Below are positions 11,260-23,200 of a stretch of DNA of 64,000 nt, piece after piece. The stretch is taken from positions 32,133,579 through 32,197,578 of the forward strand of contig CM039463.1 in the NCBI GenBank assembly GCA_022414725.1, given 5' to 3'. Numbering within the stretch: position 1 is the stretch's first letter; the number at the start of each line of letters is the position of its first letter. The translations under genes and the position numbers were made by a program. The notes beneath the pieces are model-generated. The model ran no database searches. It saw only the letters and a program-made list of their open reading frames with translations, and had not been told where the DNA came from. Source of the DNA: Microglena sp. YARC (lineage: Eukaryota > Chlorophyta > Chlorophyceae > Chlamydomonadales > Chlamydomonadaceae).

Positions 11260-11309
<50 letters not shown>

Positions 11310-14204
11310 ACTAAAGTAAGGTGCTCAGAATGACCCAAAAAATTGCTCAAAATATCGCCATTAATCATGCCATTATAGTCCCATTATAAGAATAAATCGA
11401 TCGGATGAGTAAACATTTGGAGGCCTGGGCACCTCCTGCTGGAAGCTTTATCTATCTGAATTTGTTTGTGTTGTTGCCTGTTCGTTATCCTGCATGCTCC
11501 AGAAGTGACCTCATTTAATCTGCTCTCCACTTTCTCTCTGTCGGCGGTCATCTCCACAGGAGGCGCCCTTTGACACGAACTTGGTCTTGATAGCAGCCCA
11601 GTACAATGTACGTCTTGCCTTGCTTAATGCCCACATTGGGCCCCAGGACTTCTTGCAGTGGCATTCAAACCGCTCCAGCCGCAAACTTTTGAGCAATGTC
11701 CTTCAGTGCTTCTCACTAGTCGTCCCCCAGAGCGATCTGGACATGGCTTATCTGAGGATGTTTGGTGCTAGCATGCAGCAGATGCCTGGTTGGAGCTCAG
11801 CTCTCAGTCATGTTGCAGCCTTGGGATCCAACCTCTGGAATCATGAGGTGCCTGCAAAAGGCATTTTGGACCAAAGAAAATGTGAGACTTGTGTTATTTG
11901 ATCTGAATTTCTGGGAATCACTAGGAGGTATGAGAAGATTTACCTCTCTGGTGGGAAATGGGTGACACAACTCACTGTTCAAATGCACAGAAAAACCCTT
12001 ATCACTGAAACTGGTCAGATAGTTCAAAGTCAACTCCAATATGGAATCTCTCCCCCCCCCCCCCCCCCCCTCCCCTCCCTCTCTCCCTCTCTCCCTCTCT
12101 CTCTCTCTCTCTCTCAATTTCTGGTATCTACTTGCATTCAAACAGTGTGTGTCTCTGCACAGTGTGTGTGCCTATAGGCACACAAGTGTGAATACACCTC
12201 GTCCTGGTGTATGCAATTCCAACTTTCATCTTCTTGTCTGCCCCAGGTCTGAAAGGCCGAAAGGCTTGGTTGGCGGTGAACATAGATGCTGGTGAAGAGG
12301 ATATCTTGATCAGGTTGCACAAGCAGCTGTGCTCGCAAGGACAACATGCAAATCTGCTCACTGTCATCGCTCCGAAAGACTCTCACCGTTGCTTTGAGCT
12401 TTCAAAGACGATCCGTCGAGCAGGGCTAAGCGTGGAGCTGAGAAGTGACAAGCCGCTCTCTTGTAAGTAGGGAATGGCGATATGATGTCATTTCATCATA
12501 CAGTATGATACTGGCAGTCTGACTAGGCTAAAGTTACCATTTATATATAATATCATATGATGCAATTTGTATGATATCAAATGGTATTATACACTCCTCA
12601 GGGCAAAAATAATATGATGTGCCTGCTCTCTGGCAAGGCCACTCTCGATGAACCCGAACTTCAATGTTTTCCTTTTCGGCTACGAGCAGCAGCTTCTAGG
12701 AAGCTCCCCTGGCTGGCCAATCAGCCGAACTTAATGCAACCTAGTGCATCTTTAAGCTGATGTAATCAGCTTTCTAGCGCTGCTGAATTTTTGAGGCTTA
12801 GCCCAGTGGCTGGCTCAGGGAGCTGCCTAGAAGCTTCTGCTAGTAGCTGAAAAGAGAAACAGTGCTGAACTTAGTTACAACATACATGTCTCCGACCATG
12901 GAAATTCTCACTGTCTGGATCATCCAAAATATTGAAAGCATGATCAAAAATTACAAAAGTAAGGAAGGGCACTTTAGGTATCCAGCTCATTGCCAATGCC
13001 TGTTCCCTGGGACTTGATTCCCTGAACTATCCTCAGACTGGGTCAGGCAAGGTGTCCGTAATAGTAGTTTATGATGAGGAATGCGGGAGTTAGTCGTCTG
13101 CAACTTGCGTGGTGGGGATGCTGGTGGTTGCTGCAGATAGCCTCCAAATTCAATGCTCTCGTTTCCACTGCTGCTCAATATTACAGCACCTTAACTACGG
13201 CTCAAATATTTCTTATTTCAGATGCCTCGGACATCATGCTGCTATTTGAGCCCGCTCAGCTCAGCCTGTTATACCACGCTTGCCACTACTGCTCCATTAT
13301 CGCACCTTAACTACAGCCAAAATGTTTCTTATTTTCAGATGCCACGGACGTCCTGCTGCTAGATGAGCCCGCTCAGCTTGGCCTGTTCTACCACGCTTGT
13401 GAACTGGTCTACTATGGTGGCAGCATGCCCAGTAGCTGCAGCCCTACAGCCAAGTCGCTGTCAGATATGGCCAGTGCCGCAGTTGCGAGTTGCGCCCTGC
13501 TGGTAGGCTCCACAGTTGCTACAGAGGAGTTGGGTGGCCTCATTTGCGGCTTAAATGGTGCAGCTATTCATGCGTCCGAGGATGCAGCTGCTGCAGTCCA
13601 GCAATCGGGTAGGTGATCAGTTTGCCGATTGGCTCACACTAGTAATGTGGTGCTCTTATGTGGTGTCGAGTTTGTCGATCGGCCCACACTAGTTATTTGG
13701 TGTTTGTATGTGGTTTCAAGTTTGTCATTTGGCCCACACTAGTTATGTGGTGTTCTAATGTGGTGTCGAGTTCGTCAATCGGCTCAAACTAGCTATGCGG
13801 TGTTCTTATGTCTTGTCTGTGTTGAGTTTGTCGATCAGCTCACACCATCGACCAGATAGTTTACCTGGTTAGGGAGCAGCTTGTTCGCTAGCGAGTGGAC
13901 CAGCACATGGGCCAGCTTGCCAGGCAGCTGGTGGACTGTACATGTATGCAACAAATCCTATGCGCTTTTCTTGCAAACAATTGGCAGAGAGTGTAGACTA
14001 ACGGAGCGACAGCTGTCAGCGGAATCGAGTGCAGGGGACCAAAGCCAGGGTTTACGAGACAGTTAGGGCCAGAGTTACCTCGCTTCAAACGGACAAGCGC
14101 ACATCGCAGTTGTGGGGATCCAATTTCTACCTCCATTGCTTAGTCCTGTATCACTGAATCACTCACCTGCACTTCCTAATTCCCTCACTCTTGCACCAAT
14201 CACT

Positions 14205-14287
<83 letters not shown>

Positions 14288-17200
14288 ACACACACACACA
14301 CACTCCTGCCTCACTCACCTCCGCACACACACACCCTCATCCCTCACTCCTGCATCACACACCTCCGCCCACGCACTACTGCCTCACACTCCCACTCCTG
14401 CATCAATCACCTCGCCCCCATATCCTCAATCCCTCACATCTGCACCACTCACCTGCGCTCGCTTTGCAGGGCAATCCTTGGAGAATTCATCAGCTCAACC
14501 GTTCTCACATGTTGCGGGCACCAACGCAAGAGCAGGGGTCACAGGGCAACAGTCAGACAGCAGTGCTCACAAATCACCGAATGAGATCCACGCGCCTGTC
14601 AATCATGCGTTGCAGCAAGCATGGGAGTACTGCACCTGGACTAACCACGGGAGCAGGTGAGGTTATCTCTCTTGCTTTCCCTAAAACATGGTTATCAGGA
14701 ATATTTAGGGTTGTACGATTTCGAATATATATATCAACGATATCATATGATGTATCGTACAATATCGTACATAAGCATATGGTATATCGACCGATAATTT
14801 GGGGACCAGTATGTTATTGACATCCCTATGAACACTTGAAGGTATCATAGCAAACTTGTTGATGTGGATGAATTAATAGTAATGGAATTACGAGGATGTC
14901 TTGTCGGAGAGTCATACTGGTGGTGGGAGAAGTTGATCAAATCATCTTGGGAACCTGTATGAAGACTTCACCATTTGCGTGTTTTTATTTGTATTTAGGG
15001 TCATTGACAACATTGCTTTCTTGAACACACACGCACACAAAGTCATGTGCCAGGTTCCTTAGCTGCATGCACTCTATACTCTCCCCCCTCCCCCCCACCC
15101 CCCACGCCCACTCTCTACCACACCCCCAACCTCCCCTACTCACTCCATCCTCAGCCCCCAGCGCTAACCCCCCTCCCCTTCCCCTCCCCTCTCCCCCAGG
15201 CCTTCTAGTGCTCCCAACGCTGGGATAACTGCCCCTTGGACAGCAAACTCCTCTACAACAACCACTCCAGAGCGCACTAAGATGACGAGCGTGGGCTCAG
15301 TGATAGATCCTTATGGGGTGTGGTCCAACAGCCTCAGTGAAGACCGTGGGAGTCGCATGTGCAGTTTAGAGGACGGGTCACCTGGCCCTGCTTCTGAAGC
15401 TCGTCGTCCCAAAACAGATCTTTCAGAACTTCGCAACCCACTGGTACGTATGGGCACTGGAGTGGCCCTCATGCTTAGTAGTCATATTTACGAAGTGTGG
15501 TCCAACAGCCTCAGTGCAGACCGTGGGAGTTGCATGTGCAGTGTAGAGAACGGGTCACCTGGCCCTGCTTCAGAAGCTTGTCCTCCTAAAACAGATCTGT
15601 CAAAACTTTGCAACCCACCTATACGGATGGAAGTTGTGGTGGTGTGGGATATTACATCCACCCGCCTGCCTTGAACTGTTTCCTAATAAGTGGCCCTCGT
15701 GCAAAGTAGTTATTACCATATTTGGACCTGCCTCCTGGGAAGAAGTTGAGATCGTCCCTTTGCGGTGGCGCAATAATCCAAGCTCAGGCGCAGTAGCATT
15801 CTGCTAAACGAATAAGCCATTACAACTCTCCTCAGTGCAAGCGAACGGGAAGGTTCCTTCAGACTCACGCCCCGTGACAAGGCGTATGGATTTTCAAATT
15901 TATTATCATATTTGTGACGTGCTCAAGCGCTGTATGAGCCTTCAATCAGTAGTTGCAGTATCACATCACATCATCATATGCCCAAGCACTGTAAGAGACT
16001 GCATTCGTAATTGTACAAGTATCACATCACATCACATCATCATATGCCCAAGCACTGTAAGAGACTGCATTCGTAATTGTACAAGTATCACATCACATCA
16101 TCATACGCCCAAGCACTGTAAGAGACTGCATTTGTAATCGTATTATTATCTCATCACATCACATCACATCATCTACTGCCCAAGCGATGTAAGAGACTCA
16201 AATTGTGATCATATTAGTATCGCATCACATCATCATATGCCCAAGCACTGTAAGAGACTGCATTCGTAATTGTACAAGTATCACATCACATCACATCATC
16301 ATATGCCCAAGCACTGTAAGAGACTGCATTTGTAATCGTATTATTATCTCATCACATCACATCACATCATCTACTGCCCAAGCGATGTAAGAGACTCGAC
16401 TTGTGATCATATTAGTATCGCATCACATCATCATATGCCCAAGCACTGTAAGAGACTGCATTCGTAATTGTACAAGTATCACATCACATCACATCATCAT
16501 ACACCCAAGCACTGTAAAAGACTCTATTCGTAATCGTATTAGTATCGCATCACATCACATCATCATATGCCCAAGCACTGCAAGCGACTCCATTTGTAAT
16601 TGTATTAGTGTCACATCACATCATCATATGCCCAAGCAATGTAAGAGACTCCACTGGTAATCATATTAGTATCGCGTCACATCATCATATGCCCAAGCAC
16701 TGTAAGAGACTCCATTTGTAATCGTATTAATATCCATGGCATCATTATGTGACCAAGCACTGAAAGAGACTCCATTTGTAATCGTATTATCACGATTAAC
16801 AGTTATGATGACATCCCGCAAAACGCTAAGCTCTCGGGACTAGGGCTTGGGTAAACCTCCAATATGCACGAACGTGCACAAACATGCACGAACACGGCAG
16901 GTTGGGGTAGGTTTGTGCATGTTGGAGGTTTACCCAAGCCCTGGTTCCGAGAGCTTAGCGTTTCACGTTTCGTTAGGATGTCATGATAACTGTTAAACGT
17001 GATAATATCCATGGCATCATGATGTGACCAAGCAATTTGAGAGCCTTCATGTATAGTTGAAGTACTAGCCACATCATTAGGGTTCTGTCATTCATGTCCG
17101 CCTTGTTTCACTTATGTGGTTGCACCCTTTCTGGCTTCCCATATTGTATCACCCACCACCACCACCCACCACCATCCACCATCATCCACCACGACCCAGC

Positions 17201-20200
17201 ACCACCCACCACCACCACTATCCACCACCACCACCACCCAGCACCACCCAGCACCACCCAGCACCACCACCATCCACCAACCACCACCACCCACTTCTGT
17301 TGCGCAGCTGTTTATCTCACCCCCATCTTCTTGCACCAAGTCATCGGATGCTGGCACACAAACCAGCATAGCCGATCGGGTGGACGAGGATTACGCCGTC
17401 CTGCACGCTCAGGACTCCCCCGACCAATCTGTGTGTGACAGCGCCTACTGCCAGATGCTTGATGCGCACGCCAACGTGGTCACCACCTGGAAGCGTGAAA
17501 CTAGAGAGTCCTTCGGTGGTTGGGTGGTTGGGGACGACAACAGGCTTCGCAACCTTCGTGTGAGCCCTGCCAAGCGTGTGGACTTTTGCTCTTTTAGTGG
17601 AAGTGAAGGCACCCAGTCAAACTCATTGGACTCTCTTTCCAGAGGGCTATCCACCTTCCTGGTGGCTCCCCAGGGCACCCATTCTCCACCCCAGGGCACC
17701 AGCACCACCAGCACCCCAGGGCATACAGCCACCTTCCTGGTGGGATCCCCAGGAAGGGTGGTGTGCCCCAGCCCTGCTAAATCGCCCAGCCGCTTCGCCA
17801 GGTCTGACAGCAGCGGGGTCAACAGCCCCAGTCGATCTGCTCCTGCTCCCGCTCCCGGGAGTGAGCTCTCTGCACCAGTGGTCGCTTCTACTCAGCCTCC
17901 GCCCTTAGCTCAGCTACAGGCGGAGCTTCCGAGGAAGAATTCTCCGGATGCAGGCAGCCGCAAGACCCCACAGGCCCCCCTGTTAGCTTGCTCAGATGAC
18001 GACCCCACTGCTCACTTGCTCGAATCCCCCAAGGTTCCTGACCCCGCCATGGAGACCAGGGAGATAGAAGCCATGCAACACGGTGCGGAAGTTTCTCCTC
18101 CCTCTCAGCAAATCTCCCGTCGGACGTCCTCAAATGACATGGATGCCTGTGAGCAGACAGACCACGTCATCGGCTCTCTGCAGCACTACACCTTAGCTTC
18201 CTCTCTCCTTCGAGGCCGCCCCCCTGGACTACCAGCCAAGCTCCCTGCGGCTGGCAAGCTCACCACTGCTGCTCCCAAGCCTGAGCCTAAGGCTGACTGC
18301 CCCGCCGTCTCTTCCATCACTCTGTCGCCGAGGCGGCCTGTCTTTGCAAACCAGGACCTGGCTAGACCTGCCCTTCAGGACTCCCCTCTAGTCACTGAGA
18401 AGCCCTCATGGATGTGCCTGAACGCGAACGGCGACCTCCAGTCCGGTAGCTCCTCTACCTCTCCTGTGTCCCCAGACATGGACATGGGCGGGAGCCCTTT
18501 CGACCGGGAGCCCCTTCCACCAGGGGCAGGCCTCATCAGCCCGTGTGAGCAGCCTGAGCATCCAGTGCCTACCACGATGGCTCAGGCTGCAACTGGCCCT
18601 AACCTTGTTCAACTGGCCCTATCCCCGGGCGGCAAGAACAACACCATAGACATCACTCCACGAGAGTGCACGCTCTCTAACTTTGTAGTGGAGGGAGAGG
18701 AACTTGAGGAACGTCGAAACTCCTCGAATGCCCCCCCTAGCTCCACAAGGTCGAGGGATGCACAGTCTTGGTCTGGGGCGATGCCTTGCGAAAGCCTACT
18801 GCCCATTGCCACATCGTCCTCCTCAGGTTTGCCTGGGATGAGCCTCTCCCCAGACTCCTCCCTTAAGTGTGAGCCTATCAGTAGACAAGCCATAGCTCCT
18901 GACTCTCAGCTCTCCCATCTGTCTCGGATGTCGTCTATGGACCGCGGGCACTACTACGACAGTGCTGGAGCTCTTGAGGTGCCTGAAACGCCCAGATCTG
19001 GGATGGTATCCATGTCTCCCATGGCTCAAAACCCAGAATTCGACCGCCCTTGTCCCTTTAGCAACTCCCCTCGGAATCTGGTGGTCGAGACGAGGGCTCT
19101 GCGACGCTCACTGTCTCACCATGCCGGCCCTCAGGCCCAGCCACGCCACGCAGCACCTATCTTCAGCGCTCATGCTTCCCCAGCACGACGTCAGCCCGTC
19201 TTCAGTGGTGGTTCCACGTTGGGTCTGAACAGCGCCCTGCAGCAAGTAGAGGATGTGCCGGAGACTCCCAGGTCTTGCATGACAAACAACTCATTATTTG
19301 CAGTAGATACAGTCTTCGACCGACCTTGCCTGTCACCGGACCAGACAAGATCCAATCCTGCCAAAAGCACCGTCCCTACTCGTGGGTGGCTGCCCCCGGC
19401 GTCCCCGCGAAAGGACGTGGACTCAGTCTCCAGATGGCAGTTGGAGCAAAGCGCTCTGGCCGCCACTGATAGACTGTCTGGTCCAAATAGGTATGCCCTT
19501 GCACCCTCACCACAGAAGCTTAAATGCGTGGCACCAGCCCCCAAGCCTGCCGACTCCCTTGGGCTTCTCAGTGGCCTGGCACCCATCGCCACGTCCCCAG
19601 CACACAAGCGTAACACAAGCCAGGCTCTCCGCCCTGTTCCCAACGGCTCAAACAAAGCCTCAACTGGTGACAACAGCATCCCAGAGACTTCTAACATCGC
19701 CCTCATGATCTTGCAGCAGGCAGAGCAGAAAATGCCCCCTTCGCCCGTTCTCAAGATCCGCACCCTGCGGCCATCCCCTTCCGTGATTCCGGGAGATTCC
19801 CCCCAAATATCCCCCTTGCCAGTTGCTCCTCCCATCTTCCCTGCTACCCTGCATCATTCCCCAGGCAGGCTGGATGCTCCCCCCCTCTCCCCACGCAGAC
19901 TTATTGTGTCCATGTCCGTGCCGATCAACACTTGGGAAACAGCCTCTGGAGTCTGCCCAGACCCTGTCCAGCAACCCCCAAAGACAAGATTTTCCTTCGA
20001 CCTGGATACCCTAAACTTGAATGGTAATACTGTAACCAAGAGCCTGTCTGGCCCTCCATATATGGCGCAGGTCCCCTCCAACCTTCAGACGCCCAGCCAG
20101 CCTGGGTCCGACCAAGCACCCGTGCAGCCCCGCCCCTACCAGATGAGACCAGAGAAAAGTGGGCACAGGGAGATTGGGACTGCAATGCCCCCATTTCCAC

Positions 20201-23200
20201 ATCGTCTGTCATCTAGGAAATCTGTATCCTGGGGTGCTTCCAGTTTTGAGCATGCTTCTTCACCCTCTCCATGTTCTCAAAGAGCGGCATCTTCACACGA
20301 GTTGCGTTGCACCCCATCCTGCAATCTAGCTGCCCGATCAGACACAGGCAGTGACAGAGGCCACAGCGCTGACCTAAGTGCCGTGTCCCCTAGGAGGAGG
20401 GCCAACTCTAAGGGTAACCAGCGCCAAGAATGCAACAACGCACATCGTTGTCCGCCCTTTACTCAGGCAGACTCTAGGGAGATCGAGGCAACGGTGCCCA
20501 AATCGCCACGTCGTCTGTCTGCAGCCGAGCACGCTGCTACCACTGATGCGTCCAGCTTTGGATATGCGTCGAGCCAAGGGTCGGTTGTGAGCAGGCCGCA
20601 GTGGTCTTCAGCCGACAGTGGCTCCCTGGGGAGGAATAGGGAGAACGCGACATCGGTGCCCAAATCGCCACGTCGTCTGTCTGCAGCCGAGCACGCCGCA
20701 ACCACTGATGCGTCCAGCTTCGGATATGCGTCCAGGGAAGGTTCGGTTGTGAGCAGGCCGCAGTGGACTTCAGTTGACGGTGGCTCCCCGGGGAGGAATA
20801 GGGAGAACGCGACATCGGTGCCCAAATCGCCACGTTGTCTGTCTGCAGCTGAGCAAGCCGCAACCACTGATGCGTCCAGCTTTGGATATGTGTCCATGGA
20901 AGGGTCGGTTGTGAGCAGGCCGCAGTGGACTTTAGTCGATGGTGGCTCTCCAGGGAGGTGCAGGGAGAATGCGACAACGGTGCCCAAATCGCCACGTCGT
21001 CTGTCTGCAGCTGAGAACGCTGCAACCACTGATGCGTCCAGCTTCAAATCTATGTCTAGGGAAGGGTCGGTTGTGAGCAGGGTGCAGTGGACTCCAGTGG
21101 AGGGTGGCTCCACGGGGAGGTGTGTGGAGAACGCGACAACGGTGCCCAAATCGCCACGTCGTCTGTCTGCAGCTGAGAATGCTGCAACCACTGATGTGTC
21201 TAGCTTTGGATCTGTGTCCAGGGAAGGGTCCGTTGTGAGCAGGGTGCAGTGGACTCCAGTGGACGGTGGCTCCCCGGGGAAGTGTGTGGAGAACGCGACA
21301 ACGGTTCCCAAATCGCCGCGTCGACTGTCTGCATTCAAGCACGCGGCAACCACTGATGCATCCAGCTTTGGATCTGTGTCCAGGGAAGGGTCCGTTGTGA
21401 GCAGGCTGCAGTGGACTTCAATCGACAGTGGCTCTCCTGGAAGGTGTTTGGAGAACGCGACAACGGTGCCCAAATCGCCGCGTCATCTGTCTGCATTCGA
21501 GAACGCGGCCACCACTGACGCGTCCAGCTTTGGATCTGTTTCCAGGGAAGGTTCGGTTGTGAGCAGGCTGCAGATGACTTCAGTCGACGGTGGCTCCCCG
21601 GGGAGGAGTGGCCCCGGAGAGGTTCAGCCCTTATCTCCCCGACGTCTGTCGATGGATCACATATACTCGACGCTGAACCCCTTGGCGCAAAGCAAAAATG
21701 CCCAGGCCACCCCTGCCACCTTCCACTCGCCCCATAAAGAGCCTACTCATCTGCTCCCTCTCCCCCTAATGAACCCCGACGCACCCCAGCGGGAGCTGCA
21801 GACCATTCTGGGCTCCGCCAGCGGCTCGAGTAGGTTGTCACCAGGTGGGCAGAGCACCACTTGTTCTTCCACAGGCTCCCCCATTCGCCGGCCCACAACT
21901 GCCTCGGCCGACGGCCAGTCGAACGCCAAGCCTGCTTCTCTCCTGAAGAGGAACTCCTCGGTACAGGCACGCCGTAGTAGTGGTTCCAGCAATGAAGGCC
22001 CGGTTCTAGTACCTCTGGGAAAGGAAGCGGATGGCAATCCTACCGACACTGGAGCGCTCACTGGACGCCGTGAGCAAGTGTCGCAGAAGGACCCCCAGAC
22101 CCTGTCTGAATTTGTCCGACATGGACTCATGCTGGCAGCTCAGGAGGCTCAGAATGGTAGGTCCCGATCATTGGGAGCTATGGTGCTGTTTATGGGGTGT
22201 TCTCGTTTCCTAACTCCTACTTTGCTCATCAATATATCACAGCACACTTCGAATCAGGTTGCACTACGGTCATCACTATGTTCCGTTTTCATAGTTATTT
22301 TGGAAGTAGGCAAAGCCCATGCGCTGTTTCTTTTTGGGGCTATGTGTAGCAGCTTCGAGACAGCTCCCTTTATTCGTCCTTGGGCGAAACCTGATGCCAA
22401 CTAGTGCGTCTGAAAGCTGACATCACAGGCATTCTAATAAGCTGAAAGCTTTGGTATTGACCCGTGGCTGGCTAATAGAGCTATTACATGTAAGTTATAG
22501 TTGTATGTTAGTAACACTCCAGGGGGTAGCCAATTAAGCTGAAATGACGTCCCAACTGCAAATAATCAGGAGATCTGGAGGGCCTATTAAGCCAGACAAA
22601 TGGAACAAGCCATACACGCCCACCCTTGCTATCTAACCCCACCTCTACCATCTAATCCATGCCCGCCTGCACTGCCTGCGAACGAATGCAGGTTCCAAGT
22701 CTGCAAAGATGAATTCCCCGCCGGCCTCCCAAAACTCAGTGAGTCAGCCCCCCCCTTCACCACGCAAGGGAGGAGGTATCTCCCAGCCGCCTGTGCCCCA
22801 GCCTATATCATTGCCAGCAAAGGGGGCCGAAGACTCTGCTTCCCCTTCTAGCACCCCGCAGTCAGCCATCTCCCTCTCCAATGCTTTCCGACGGAAAAAC
22901 GTTATCAGTCCAAGCAAAGGACCCCACCGGAAGTTGTTCGGTGCTGACAGCAAGAACCCAGCCCCTGTCTCAGCAGGTCCAGCCCGGCTTGGAGATTATC
23001 CCATGCCCTTCGTTACCAAGGAATTGGCGCTGAAACCGTTGTTCAGTGTATCTGCACCTGCTGGCGCCGGCACGAAAGTCAGTAACGCAGCTTCAGCAGG
23101 ATCCTCCACCCTGGACACTCTCAACTTGATGTCTATCCAGGGCGCCGCGGTCATACCAGGACTGTCACGCGTCCCCTCCCCTGCAGACGCTCTCATTTCT

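Noticed and set aside
14112..14820. 182- and 209-codon Thr/His-rich frames
   Set aside because: Open mainly because of the CA microsatellite; only 14470-14656 is supported as exon by phase.
15955..16790. CRISPR-like regular repeats
   Set aside because: Units are contiguous and diverged throughout, with no conserved repeat alternating with unique spacers, and the context is a eukaryotic intron.
20463..21473. 336-codon antisense frame opposite the coding repeats
   Set aside because: Shadow frame created by the 156-bp periodic sense repeats.
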